A DNA stretch of 64,000 nucleotides, taken from Siderastrea siderea (taxonomy: Eukaryota; Cnidaria; Anthozoa; Scleractinia; Rhizangiidae). The translations under genes and the position numbers were made by a program. The DNA lies in the NCBI GenBank assembly GCA_964030785.1, contig OZ034967.1, positions 70,531,113 to 70,595,112 on the forward strand, in the 5' to 3' direction. Shown in pieces: positions 45,855 through 56,098 of this stretch. Under the pieces are notes generated by a model. It searched no databases. It was not told where the DNA came from and saw only the letters and a program-made list of their open reading frames with translations. Each line of letters opens with the position of its first letter. Within the stretch, counting starts at the first letter, position 1.

Positions 45855-45975
45855 TGTTGCATAAAACCTAACGCTGGGCGTAACCGCCAACGTCAGTCAA
45901 AATAGTGACTTTAACTGTAGTGTTCGTCTGACGTTAGAAGTTCCCCTAGACGTTACGTTTTATGCAACTCACCCC
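45855..45975. mobile_element. About 120-bp inverted-repeat MITE
   Basis: GTTGCATAAAACCTAACG at the left and the inverse of GTTGCATAAAACGTAACG at the right, close together. The exact borders and duplication are not resolved. Confidence 0.55.
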
Positions 45976-46024
45976 AGACTTGTGAGCCACCTATGTCATT
46001 CTAATCATCATTCTATTGTTTCTA

Positions 46025-46447
46025 TTAGAAAGAAAGAAATGACAGGTTGGCATACGTGTCGTCCTGCAACTCAAGCACATTCTGACAAACATGCACAAAC
46101 TGATCTACGTTTTCAAGATGCCCTAACAATACCACAGCACCATGGAGGCCATGCCGGTGGGTATCAACCATGACAACGGACGAATTTCCCACTGACATAA
46201 AAAGTACCGTTTTTGCGTTATCAATAAGCACTGCAGCATCACCTCGGTCACCCATGCACAGCATTGTTAAGTGAAAGAGCAATGTTGAAGGAGCATGTTC
46301 ATCATAGGCGTACTGGCAAAGGGGACTCAACAGAAACGCTAACGCGTGGCTCTGCGATGGTGGCTGCTTCTGATGCGGACAAGAAGCACTGTGGCGAGCT
46401 ATGGCGGCACTGGTCGCAAAGCTTATTGCCAACTCTGATTGCCGCAC
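46025..46447 (-). CDS. Open fragment, unidentified (papain-like fold possible)
   Basis: About 140 codons. The segment YDEHAPSTLLFHLTMLCMGD, GDAAVLIDNAKTVLFMSVGN, SVVMVDTHRHGLHGAVVLLG, HLENVDQFVHVCQNVL has alternating strands and a D-x-H pattern reminiscent of the viral-tegument-like cysteine protease fold that occurs in some animal mobile genes. That resemblance is weak. The expected Cys-containing N-terminal motif is not obvious. Could also be a decayed exon of another multicopy gene. Confidence 0.3.
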   Translation of the reverse strand: MRQSELAISFATSAAIARHSASCPHQKQPPSQSHALAFLLSPLCQYAYDEHAPSTLLFHLTMLCMGDRGDAAVLIDNAKTVLFMSVGNSSVVMVDTHRHGLHGAVVLLGHLENVDQFVHVCQNVLELQDDTYANLSFLSF

Positions 46448-46695
46448 AGAGAAGCATTACCCACAAAGGAGACAGCAAAGGCATTGGTTGCAGGTCAAGA
46501 CCCTGACTCCCTGCACCATGCACAAAGATTAGTGCAATAATGCTGCAAGCTGAACTACCACTACGCCTGTCGAGCGTGGATCGGCTTACTTTACTAGGAA
46601 ATTTTCACCAGAACAAGTTGCTATGTGGAATTCTCTCCCCAACGACTTCTATATTATCCGTATCTGTATTTGTATCAGCATCCTCATCAGCATTG

Positions 46696-46950
46696 TCATC
46701 GGTACCATCTAAAATGTCTCTCGTATTCAGACTCCTCAAAGCTACTCCCAGATAAAGCCGCTTTAAATTTAGAGGCAGCACTCAGAAGTTGGCGTTTGCA
46801 AAAGGCGATACCTTTTTTAGCAAAGGTCAACTTTCCACTGATAACTTTGACGTCGACTGACTCCATTTTAATTGTCCCATCATTGTCTAGGTAAAGAAGG
46901 CTAGTGAATCGACGCGCACGTAGAAAATGTCTTTGTAGTTGGTATTTCAA
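46696..46950 (-). CDS. Open fragment, unidentified
   Basis: About 84 codons starting MKYQLQRHFLRARRFTSLLY, with VKVISGKLTFAKKGIAFCKR. Protein-like composition, no stop, same strand as the fragment at 46025-46447. No family recognised. Confidence 0.25.
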   Translation of the reverse strand: MKYQLQRHFLRARRFTSLLYLDNDGTIKMESVDVKVISGKLTFAKKGIAFCKRQLLSAASKFKAALSGSSFEESEYERHFRWYR

Positions 46951-47090
46951 GAGACGTTGTATCTCATGTATTCTTTGTTTTTTTTATCTGCTAAAAGAAT
47001 TAAAAGGTAATTCAACTAGATTACACTTGAACTTAAAACACCCCCTACCCCCTTCTTAGAGTTTGACGGTTTTTTCCGCTGTATTGTAGT

Positions 47091-47280
47091 GCCTTAGCCT
47101 AAGAAAACAGCCAACGTCCTGCGAGGTCGCCACTTGAGCCCTCACAAAACGACGTCTGAGTAACGAGTGCAGAAATTCCATACTGATGATGTGTCACTAC
47201 CCAGATCTAGGTAGTGCTTCTGATTGGTTGAAACGGAATTCCCTCGAGTTCGCAAAATGTCGGCTGTTTTCTCAGGTTAG
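47091..47280. mobile_element. About 175-bp MITE with TTAG flanks
   Basis: CCTAAGAAAACAGCCAACG at 47098 and the inverse CCTGAGAAAACAGCCGACA ending at 47276, flanked by TTAG on both sides. Internal DNA is noncoding. Confidence 0.65.
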
Positions 47281-47649
47281 TAGCGCGCTGGAGAGTATCG
47301 TCATTTAATGTGTATGTTACTATATCGGCGACCACTGCCCCCGTGTTAATATATTGCCAAACTAATTGAAAAATCCGATAACTTCGCGTAGCTTATCTAT
47401 GGGTAGACAACACTGGACAACTAAAAAGTTCAAGCACTTTTTAACTGGTAAAACACACTACATGTACTTATAGGTCATACATCTGATTCCAGAGATGCTT
47501 CAACACTGACTGTTGCAATGGTTTCGTTGTCGTCCGAACGAGAAGGGAGATCTTTAGAAAAAAGAAAAAAATGAAAAAGAAAGAGACAGCGTATCAAAAA
47601 CTCTACTCATTCCAAAGGTAATAGTGCTCTTCATGATAAAAGAACTAAC

Positions 47650-47828
47650 CATAATTTTGGCTTGCATCTCCTTTGCTATCTTCATCAGACGGGGGATGGT
47701 GATGTCCATGTACCACATGATGAAGTTGACCATCTCCCTCCTTAGAAGTGAAACTTCCTCTTCCCACCTCCTCATGTTCTCGTGCTTTTCAACAATAATT
47801 CTTTTAATGCGTATTGGCTTACGTGTAT
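47650..47828 (-). CDS. KDZ-type gene 2, late exon
   Basis: After TATCATAG: DTRKPIRIKRIIVEKHENMR, RWEEEVSLLRREMVNFIMWY and MDITIPRLMKIAKEMQAKIM before GTTAGT. This matches the C-terminal helical region of KDZ-type proteins (E-x-x-L-L-R-R-E-M-x-N...Y...I). It lies on the same strand and downstream of the exons at 48724-49546. Open and with plausible splice sites. Confidence 0.55.
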
Positions 47829-47969
47829 CTATGATAACAGTAAGATTTTTGCAAAAAAGGTAATGCATTCACTATTTCACTTTTACAAAATAATAAATGT
47901 TTAAGAAGGAGTTAAAAAGACAAACGTTAAGGTGCAATCGTTGTACTGACATCAAAACGTTAGCTGCTT

Positions 47970-48030
47970 TAAATGTGTTAAATGTGATGTTGATAGTGAT
48001 AGTGATAGTGACAGTAATAGTTATAGATAT
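47970..48030 (+). repeat. (GATAGT)n microsatellite
   Basis: About 40 bases of TGATAG-type hexamers with variants. Confidence 0.75.
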
Positions 48031-48723
48031 GCTCTTTCGGCCTTTTTGAGCCTCATCAGCACGACGTAGCAAAACTACCCAGGCTGGAAGGAAGTACTGT
48101 AACATAAATAAAATCACTTGTTGCGGATAACAACTTGAGCTATGAATGCATCTGTCTGTTATGGTGTAGGATTCATCACTTACATAAGTTAAAAAATGAA
48201 AGATCTTAATAGTTTCTCTATGATGATTTCCTGTGTAAACATAACAAGTAAATTTGGAAACAATTTTAAAAAATGTGTCCAATTCAGAACTTCATTTAAA
48301 ACAAAACCAACAAAGCCGGTTTTCTAAGCTTGAGCATGGCTCAATGATACATGATATGTATCAAGAGCATCATTTAACTCTTGCTTGGAAACATTTTGCA
48401 TCTTAATAGCCTATTTCAGGAAACAAAAGAAGTAATAGAACAAGAAAAATTTACATTTAGCCTACTTTAAATGAGATTGTAAATTGCAAATAATTATAAT
48501 GAAACAACAAACAGTTTAAGTCATATCACAAATTACAAGCCACAAGGTCTTTTAATACGTGGTGAGTAATGTACTTCCAGCTTCACTGAAGGCAAAAAGT
48601 ACCCTGGAGGAAAGTTCTAAATATTGATCAACAAATAAAACCATCTACACTGTTGTCAATACTCTGAAGGGGAAAAGCAGTACCCCTTCAAGATGCTTGC
48701 AAGATAAACAAACAAACACTCAC

Positions 48724-48815
48724 ACGTATGTAACGTTTTGAAAGACTCTGAACCATGCCAACAATTTTCCTCTTGTTCCATCTGAGGGCACGCTCAGTAA
48801 TCAGCTCTTCTCTAT
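48724..48815 (-). CDS. KDZ-type gene 2, small exon
   Basis: Between a CTACAG-type acceptor and GTGAGTG donor: REELITERALRWNKRKIVGM and VQSLSKRYIR. The codon split with the preceding exon (ending CTTCCCGAGA) is consistent. The R-E-x-L...L-x-W-N-x-R-K pattern follows the catalytic-Glu exon in KDZ-type genes I remember. Confidence 0.6.
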
Positions 48816-49089
48816 CTGTAAGATTTAGGATTATTTCAATTATTGAAAATTTCTTTAAAATATGTATTCTTAATAGCAGTGGTGGGTATAAACTCTCAGA
48901 AGGAAGGGGTGGTCAATCTTCAGCTCATAGTAAGTGTTCCCACTTGACATGCTTGTTATGCAGCCTGGTCACTTTTTTACACACAAGAAAGGAGTCTGAC
49001 CCTTTCCTTTAAGTCTCTTATTTCCTTCCTTTATTGTTTATAATAAGTCTCTTATTTATCACTGTCATGTTGGTTATTTTTTCACTTAC

Positions 49090-49207
49090 TCTCGGGAAGC
49101 ATGTATTTAGTGGTGTTTCCACACCGTGACATGTGAGAGTTGATCTGCTCAACTTCTTCACCAGTGGAAGCAGCACTTCCGCCTTGCCAACGGCCTCCCC
49201 ATATCAC
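49090..49207 (-). CDS. KDZ-type gene 2, exon with catalytic-Glu motif
   Basis: After ATTCAG: VIWGGRWQGGSAASTGEEVE and QINSHMSRCGNTTKYMLPE, before GTAAGTG. G-E-x-V-E-x-x-N-S...S-R...T-x-x-M is the KDZ signature around the third acidic residue. Fully open. Confidence 0.7.
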
Positions 49208-49345
49208 CTGAATAATGGTAATAAATTTATAACATGGGGCTTGAATGTTACAGTAACTGACATCAATTATCAAAATAAAAGCTATGACTTAGATTCTGCA
49301 AACATTTTGCAGTCACTGCTGGGATTACAGGAATAAAACCATTAC

Positions 49346-49546
49346 CTGACACGTCCAGTTGTGAGCCTTGGCATGCATTATGCAAAAGGGAGGTTGCATG
49401 TCACTTCCTTCAAGACCACCTGCCTTCCTTGCCCATTTCCAGTATTTGCCAACTATATCCTCCCAAAAATACTTGGCACCAGCTGGTATCTTTTTCAGGT
49501 GGATATAGTTTGCACAACCGTACAGTTTCCCCTGGAACATCTTCAC
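49346..49546 (-). CDS. KDZ-type gene 2, exon preceding the Glu motif
   Basis: Reads MFQGKLYGCANYIHLKKIPA, AKYFWEDIVGKYWKWARKAG and QPPFCIMHAKAHNWTCQ before GTAATGG. M-H-x-x-x-H...C is the D/H-rich strand region of KDZ transposases; the donor is in frame with the next exon. About 110 bases upstream, a decayed Harbinger begins, so 5' exons are displaced or lost. Confidence 0.65.
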
Positions 49547-49849
49547 AGCTCACTGGGCCAAGCCATGCCGGCAACCTGAGAATAGACATTAGAATTTGCA
49601 AATTGTATAAATTTGCCTAAATGAACTAGATTTTAGCAAACCGATGCCAAAATAATAATGGTCGGGGTCCCACTAGCACTTGACAGCGCTGTTACGTTGT
49701 TTTGACCTCTTAGGTTAACAACAGTGGAACAACGGTGTCACATAACCTGCGGTTCCACTAGCAGTTGTTAACAGCAGTTTCAAATTTGTGGCTGACACCT
49801 TGTCAAATATCAGCCTACAATTTCGCGGGAAAAGCAAACTCGAAGCAAG

Positions 49850-51782
49850 ATGGCTGATGAACTTATTGTTGCCGGTTTATTTTTTATCGTTATTTTAATA
49901 CTTGTCGCAAGATCTAGAAGGATCAACCTTTATCGCCATATGGTCTTGAGGCAATTTCTACATTGCCGAAGAATGTTCCTATTCCTGGCACGGGCTCTGA
50001 GAGGTCGAAGAGTTAGAAGGAACCGTCGCGTTTGGGTTTACCCTCGGCCACAACTTTGGCTAGAGGAAATGCTCAACAACAGAGCCCTTAACAGCCTTTG
50101 GAAAAGACATTTTAGAGTTTCTAGAGGAACATTTGATTACATCTGTGGCATGGTTTCTCTGGACATTCAATGCCAAAATACCGTAAAATTCCATGTATAA
50201 GCCGCACCTTTTCCCTCAAAATTTAAGTCAAAAATCGGGGGTGCGGCTTATCTACGGAAACATCTGTGGTTGGAGTTCTTTGACAGACACTTTCCGATCG
50301 CTTGTAAATATAGTTGTCGTAAATAGACATTTGTTAATTAGAATTTTATTACTCCAAGAAAATGTTCGATGTTCACACAAAGAACAGTGGTAGTTTTAGA
50401 GATTTTACTCGCAAAAACATCATTCGCTTATCCTTTAGAGGTGTAATACTAATTAGTGGAATAAATATTGTAATGGCATCTTTGCGTGTTCTCTTCTGTG
50501 TTGTTTTGCCGAGACCCAGACTCCTCTCCACGTTTGAAAGCTTGGCCGCTAAGCATTCGTTCGTTTCGTTTCAAACGCGTACGAATTTGTCGGAATTTCA
50601 ACTTCATGGAGTGTTTTGAAGTGATAATCTTGAAAAAGTGGTATCAACAGATAAGATATGGTGAATACAAACAGAAATTAAGGTATGATAAGTGAAATTT
50701 CGCCATTTAAAGACTTCGTTTGTATAAAAGGTTGCCACAACCACCGTGTACGGTGTTTTGGAATCGTGCTTGTTTGCCCTTGTTTGTATACAAATAGAAC
50801 TTCAAAGGAACTTCAAACTTTATTGTCTTTATTTTTTTTTTCGAAATTTGAGCTTCCAAATCGGGGGTGCGGCTTATCTACGGGTGCGGCTTATACACGG
50901 AACTTTACGGTACACGTTTTCGACAGGCGATTCCCGTTCAGAAGCGTGCTGCTATAGCCCTGTGGAGGTTAGGGTCAGGGAATTCTTATCGATCAACTGC
51001 AATAACGTTCGGCATTGGAAAGCCCTCTGCGATTAAAATATGCCACAGTTTCAGTGAAGCAATGAACAGGAGAAAGAACGATTTCATTTCTTTACCAGCA
51101 CATGAAGATGACGTCAAAGAAACTATAAGCAAATTCGAGGAGAAGTTGAATTTTCCACACGTGGTAGGTGCAATTGATGGCACACATGTGGAAATCAAAG
51201 CGCCACTTATAAACCCAGCCGACTACTTCAACAGAAAGCAAAAATATTCTATTTTGACACAGGCTGTGGCTAGGGAGCATACATGACGCTCGAGTGCTTC
51301 GTCTAAGTCGTGTTTTCAGGGAGATCGAGAATGGTACAATTCTAACCCAGCCAGTCGCAGTAATAAACGGAACAAATGTAAGGCCCTTACTTCTGGGTGA
51401 TCCTGCCTATCCCCTTCGTCCCTGGCTCATGACCCCCTTCCCTACAGGAGGTGCTTTAACAGCAGCACAGCAGCGTTTCAACTATCACTTATCCAAGGCA
51501 CATGTGATAATTGAACGTGCTTTTGGCAAGCTAAAAAGCCGCTGGCGTTGTCTGTTAAAACAACTGGAAGAATCTACGGAACGTGTACCCCAAACAATCA
51601 TTACCTGTTGCATTCTTCACAACATATGTATACTCATGGATGATCAGTTGGACGAAGACGATGATGACGACGATGGCGACGACGATGACGACGACAGTGA
51701 TGATGATGATGATGGGGATGGATATTTAAGGGCGGATAATGCGGCCTGTAGGATAAGACAAGCTATTGCAGACTACCTTTAA
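49850..51782 (+). pseudogene. Harbinger transposase, interrupted
   Basis: Part 1 (49850 to 50180) is the Arg-rich N-terminus plus WKRHFRVSRGTFDYICGMVS. A 730-bp element interrupts it; part 2 resumes after the TA duplication in the same frame (RFRQAIPVQKRAAIALWRLG) and contains the first Asp (VVGAIDGTHVEI). A deletion of about 20 codons with a frame change then joins ILTQAVA to HDARVLRLSR near 51280. Part 3 has the second Asp (LLLGDPAYPLRPWLM) and the Glu (AHVIIERAFGKLKSRW), ending in an Asp-rich tail. All three catalytic residues remain, but the gene cannot be read through. Confidence 0.85.
50179..50912. mobile_element. 730-bp element nested in the Harbinger transposase
   Basis: Body 50181-50910: CCGTAAAATTCCATGTATAA at the left and the inverse CCGTAAAGTTCCGTGTATAA at the right, both followed by GCCGCACC, flanked by TA. 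Copies of GGGGGTGCGGCTTATCTACG sit just inside both ends. No protein recognised. Confidence 0.9.
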
Positions 51783-52019
51783 ACCTCAAGAACCTTACAT
51801 TCTCCAACTTCACTTTATAAACTGATCAACACTCTGTAAAATAAGCATATTCCTAGAATTTTATTTAATCTTTCGAGTACAGTGAATGTGACCAAGTTCA
51901 AGTAACAAATATATATATATATAACCTGTAGCTACAACAGAGAAATATATGTCGATTATCATAAAATCAGTCACGCATTCTATTGTTGTGAAACAGAAAC
52001 AAAACATTGATCTTATATT

Positions 52020-52619
52020 TCAGTCTTTCTGAACCATTTTTCCAAATTCTTTTATGGCAGTGAGAAAAAGATCTTTAAAATTATTTTCACTTCTCTCTAG
52101 GGCTGCCATCATCCGTTCCTCTCGCTCCTGGCTTTCCTTAAATATGGCCAACCATGGGTCGTCGTCATTTTGCCCAGACCCTTTAGATGAACACTTTTTC
52201 TTCTTAGTTGCCTTGCCACCTTTGCTTCCATCCTTGCTGCCTTCCTTGTTAAAATCTTCGCTTAAACGCTTCTTAGCTTTTCTAGGATTTTCCCCAGATG
52301 CGGCATTGGCCTCTACTTCTTCGGTAGCTGAAGAGGAGGTCGAAGGGGCTGGTGATGGAGTTGACCGGGAGCTCTCGGTAGAATTACTCTCGCTTGCTGT
52401 TTCCAAGAGAAATGGCGGATTCACGATATCTCTTGAGCCCATGAACTTGTCTAGAACGTCAAAATGTGGGCATGTTTCAATGTCGTCACTTCCCGCTCCT
52501 GAAGTTTTAATTTTATCTTTCACTTGCTTGTAGCGGCGTGTGAGGTTGAAAAACTTTTCTTTCACCCGGTGACGCGTCCTTGAGGTGTCGACATCTAGCT
52601 CGCTCATTTCCTTCGTCAA
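52020..52619 (-). pseudogene. Harbinger SANT/Myb-like protein, missing 5' exon
   Basis: Begins after a CTGAG acceptor with KLTKEMSELDVDTSRTRHRV, then KEKFFNLTRRYKQVKDKIKT and CPHFDVLDKFMGSRDIVNPP, the second and third helices of the trihelix, followed by a Ser/Thr-rich and Lys-rich linker and a C-terminal helix. The first helix (the W-x4-(T/E) part) is not found upstream, so its exon was lost when the element was truncated. Otherwise open. Confidence 0.75.
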
Positions 52620-52892
52620 TTTCTCAGCTATAATGTAGTATTGAATATTTTGTGCTTAACTGATTTTACTTGTGTGGACTGATAAAGAAAGTGTGACACG
52701 AATTTCATTTTAATAAGCAGAAACTGATGGGTTTTCGAATAAACTTGTTCAAAACTGATTTCTCTGACCATTAATTTGTGTTAACAACTTTGTCGCTTAG
52801 GAATGCATGGAAAGAAATCAACACAACAAAACTACACAATTATTTGGCAGTAAATGGGACTACGGTTGTTGGGTGCACCCTTGCATAATATA

Positions 52893-53066
52893 GGGTGGCA
52901 GCAACACACCCTACAATGACTATAATAGGGGTGGCAGCAACACACCCACAAGTGCATACAATAGGGGTGGCGGCAACACACCCCGCAAACTAAATGCAAT
53001 AAGGGTGGCAGCGACACACCCTGAACCATAATGTGTAATGCAGTAAGGGTGGCAGCAACACACCCT
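52893..53066. repeat. Five tandem GGGTGGCAGCAACACACCC units
   Basis: Unit starts at 52893, 52929, 52965, 53003 and 53047 (spacing 36, 36, 38, 44). Each core begins GGGTG and ends CACCC, able to pair with itself. They lie 3' of the recombinase gene of the retrotransposon. Confidence 0.85.
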
Positions 53067-53210
53067 GGAAAGCAATGGATGAGCCAACGAATGTGGTGCA
53101 TGCCACACCCGGAAGTACCTAAAGGCTAAGGTGGGGTAAGGGCCCCACCCAGCCTGCTACGCGCAACGCAAAGTGGCAGGTGTGCACCCAAATTACATCC
53201 CAAATACTGC

Positions 53211-54032
53211 CTATACTACTAAGATAATTGAAATTAGAGCTACAACGTCCTTGGAGAGGGTCCAAATCCCTTGTCCTGAGTTGTTTGCGGTTGCCAGTAA
53301 GTGAGGAACCTTCTGAATAACAGAAGGTGGAGTTCTAATATAAAGGGTGAAGCAGTCACTCGACCACCGACCCAGTGTCTGGATGAGCCATGGCGGAAGT
53401 CCAGCCTCTGCTGCTGTGGTGGCAGCACCAATCCTGAAACTATGAGATGCATAGAGGTCGGTGGGAACATTGAGGCGCCTGAGAAGTGAGCGAAGGGTGG
53501 TAGTGACATTAGCCCAAGTGAGGTAAAGTCCAGAGTTGTACTGGTAAAGAGGATAAGAGCCACTGACTGAATGGAGAGAGCGGTACTTGCGAAGAGCGCA
53601 GACAGCACAAACAGAGAGATGAGAGGGTGCGATCAAAAGTGTGCAGCCCTGACGATAAGGGTCAGTCTTGGACGACTTCAGATGAAGACTGATGCACCCA
53701 TCAGAAGTGAAGGACACATCATTGCAGCATAGATGCACTGATGGGTTGAACTGGGCAGTAGAAGACGATGTAAACTCACTGGAACAGAGGAAGCCATAAA
53801 AGGCTAACATGAATGCAGACCAGAGCATCAACTTATCTGAGGGAAGGATGTCTCCAGCACCTGCTAATTCTGCCTTCACCTGCCGGAGGAGGGCCATGGT
53901 GACAGGAGGACGACGACAGGATGACAGACCTACACTGCGCTTAATGCCACACAGAAGAAGATGAAGGAGTGGTGCGTCCTGAAAAGGATCGGGCAGACTG
54001 TTCTCAATGTGAGTAAATCGAATACCCACCAT
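53211..54032 (-). pseudogene. Tyrosine recombinase
   Basis: 273 codons in frame with the RNase H segment upstream but separated from it by a TAG (54132-54134); about 33 more codons of recombinase precede the first Met. Catalytic landmarks: LYASHSFRIGAATTAAEAGL (H-x-x-R) and QTLGRWSSDCFTLYIR (R/W...Tyr). The first catalytic Arg of the family, in the G-F-L-R-x-S-E-F motif, is Cys here (GFLCSSEFTS, codon TGT at 53784-53786). The enzyme would splice circular cDNA into the genome; this copy should be inactive. Confidence 0.85.
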
Positions 54033-54131
54033 GTACAGCTTAATAGTCTTGAAGCTGACCTGGTCGGCAAGGTAGGCAGCGAAGAAATGCAGAGTGGACT
54101 CCGTGGCCGGGAAGCATTGCCATCCCTTAGA

Positions 54132-55022
54132 CTAGGAGAAGGCGGTGTAATGGCGAACACCAGCCAAGTAGGAGCGGCGAGTGGATTCCACAAGAGCCTG
54201 CGACTGTAGAAAGGCTAATTGGCATGCTAAAGGGTCTCCAGTGTCTTGGGAACAGGGGTAGGTTCCAAATCTGCTTCTGGGGCAAGCTGGCGAAACCGAG
54301 TCAGCAATGGACTTGTTAGTGCCCGCAATGTGAGAGACAAGAACAGTAAAATGGTTGGTAGCAGCAGTAAAGAATATGGAGCGCACAAGGTGCATGAGGA
54401 GGGGGTCACGTGAAGTGCCTGAGGCCCAAATGTCCACCACAGCTTGATTGTCACAGTGAAAGAGGAGTTTCTTTGCAGACCACTGATGGCCCCATAGAAG
54501 ACCAGAAAGAGCAATGGGGTAGAGCTCTTTCCACTGGATTGAGCAGTCTTGCAAAACAGGGATCCAAGGTTCAGCAATCCAGTGACCATAACCGAGACTA
54601 CCAGAAGCGTCCGTAAAGAGTTCCAGGTCAGGCGATCTGGTCCAATAGGGATCCGGTATAATAGCACGGCCATTCCAGAAGGGAAGACGCGCGAGCCACC
54701 AAGCAATGTCATGACGAGCCTCTCGGTTCATGGTGATATGATGATGTGGAAGATGGGTTGTGGTGCTGAGGTCAATAAGGCGGCGCAGAAAGATACAACC
54801 AGCAGGGATGATACGACAGGCAAAGTTCAGTTTACCAATAAGGGATAGTAAGTCTCGTTTGCGGCATTTTTTACATGAAGAGCAGGACTGGAGGTCAGCT
54901 ATTAATCCATGGAGTTTGTCGTCAGGTAAGGAGGTCTCCATGCACGTAGTACTGATCAGGATGCCCAGGAAAACTAGGCATGTGGTGGGTTCTACAAGCT
55001 TGTCTGGTGCAAGGGGAGCCAA
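54132..55022 (-). pseudogene. Reverse transcriptase thumb and RNase H
   Basis: Starts at the RT connection (CLVFLGILISTT), passes SLIGKLNFACRIIPAGCIFL and reaches an RNase H domain with Asp in LELFTDASGSLGYGHW, Glu in SIQWKELYPIALSGLL and Asp in LLFHCDNQAVVDIWASG, then a short linker and the recombinase N-terminal helix (SRRSYLAG-type, STRRSYLAGVRHYTAF). Ends at TAG 54132-54134. Confidence 0.85.
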
Positions 55023-55321
55023 ATCTGGAGGCTAAGTGGGTGACAGTCTGAACATTGCAAGCACAAAGAGGTGAACTGGCGGAACCAACTGAAATAATCA
55101 TCTAGGTAATGCATTAAGTCCTGAATGTGATGATTGTTCTTCAGTATCCATTCGAAGGCATCAGCGAGACGGTTAAAGAGGAAAGGAGATGACCGCAATC
55201 CGAAGGGGAGACGAAGATCAATGTAGAATTTATCCTGCCCATGGATACCAAGAAATTCACGATCCTCCAGGTGGACTGGGCAGAGGCAAAAAGCATGCTC
55301 AATTCCTGCCATGGCGAGCAA
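54992..55321 (-). pseudogene. Reverse transcriptase palm
   Basis: Contains IEHAFCLCPVHLEDREFLGI, FYIDLRLPFGLRSSPFLFNR and the active site MHYLDDYF. It is in a different frame from the flanking RT and RNase H segments. After DDYF the coding trace moves through a third frame (VGSASSPLCACNVQTVTHLA) before returning at LAPDKLVEP, so at least three small indels are present between 55.32 and 55.0 kb. Confidence 0.8.
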
Positions 55322-55805
55322 TAAGAGTTAGAGCCTGATCAAAGGTGGCGTAATGTAAAGTGAAGTCGTCCTTGGAAATGAAGTCATTAATCGAGGAGCC
55401 ATGGGGGGAGGAGAGGTCCATAATTATTTGCCAGGTGCCATCCTTCTTAGGTACTACCCCAAGAGGAGAACATTGAAGGCTGGGTAAGGGTGGGGATGAA
55501 AAGGGGCCTGCAGTGTGGCCACGGGAAACTTCCTTGGCCAAAGACTCCAACATAGCGTCAGGTTGAAGAAGAGCTGATTTCAGATTGGGGGTAATCCTAG
55601 CAAGGCGAGGGCCACTGTAACCGATGTTGCAACCCCACTGAAGGTCGTGAAGAAGGTCAGCAGCGAACTGTTTATCCGGGTGGTGCTTTTGTTCTGCGGC
55701 AAGGTAGGCAATGTTGATAGGCGTGGACGGGGCAGATGGAGGAGCTATGGTGGAGTTAGGCTTGAGGTCCTTTCGGGCACTGGGAACCAGGGTTGGCTCC
55801 GCCAC
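55299..55805 (-). pseudogene. Reverse transcriptase N-terminal region
   Basis: Opens with a proline-rich leader; HPDKQFAADLLHDLQWGCNI and GYSGPRLARITPNLKSALLQ precede the RT start SPLGVVPKKDGTWQIIMDLS. This pre-RT arrangement is typical of DIRS/Ngaro pol. Frame is the same as the RNase H segment. Confidence 0.75.
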
Positions 55806-56088
55806 AGTCTGGCTTGTTGCAGATGTGGAGGAATTGACAGTTGAGGCGGCGGCAACTGCGACGGTTGAAGTCCCGGCAAGTGGCTGCTGGCTGGAGCTGC
55901 TGGGTACGTGGTGGCTGAGAGGTGGTGGCAGGGGTGTGAGGGGTTGCAGGCAGGGGAGAGGGAGAGTAGGCCGCTGGGGGGGTGAAAGGACTGGGAAGGC
56001 TTAGACCTGGTAGAGCAGGAGAGTGTGCGGTGGCTATAGGAGTGGCAGTGTATACAGTAGGGGGGGCTTTCCTCCTTGAGAATGTCAT
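55756..56088 (-). pseudogene. Gag-like C-terminal part with CCCH zinc finger
   Basis: A Pro/Thr/Ser-rich linker followed by CRDFNRRSCRRLNCQFLHIC, a CCCH-type zinc knuckle common in gag proteins of tyrosine-recombinase retroelements. Overlaps the start of pol by about 50 bases in another frame. The frame joins the gag N-terminal part only after an indel near 56.1 kb. Confidence 0.65.
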
Positions 56089-56098
56089 TGTATCACTG

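Larger units (their letters stand above)
49660..52860. mobile_element. Decayed PIF/Harbinger, 3' end truncated
   Basis: It holds a transposase (plus, 49850-51782) and a SANT-like gene (minus, 52020-52619), convergent as in the copy at 36651. The left end may be near GGGGTCCCACTAGC (about 49666), a motif partly repeated at 49752. No matching right end was found before the retrotransposon begins near 52.86 kb. Interrupted by a 730-bp element. Confidence 0.65.

Noticed and set aside
45416..45862. 148-codon minus-strand open frame
   Set aside because: Gly-rich low complexity from a poly-C tract and no protein family signal.
52054..52533. 159-codon plus-strand open frame
   Set aside because: Antisense of the SANT-like gene; composition explained by the Ser/Lys-rich linker on the other strand.
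52893..53066. CRISPR-like array
   Set aside because: Spacers are similar in length but the context is a eukaryotic retrotransposon, there are no cas genes, and the spacers themselves are alike.
52832..53108. Cys/His-rich open frames (GVCCCHPY-type)
   Set aside because: They are translations of the tandem GGGTGGCAGCAACACACCC units in two frames, not zinc fingers.
54227..54712. 161-codon minus-strand open frame
   Set aside because: Shifted-frame shadow of the RNase H segment, which carries the catalytic motifs.
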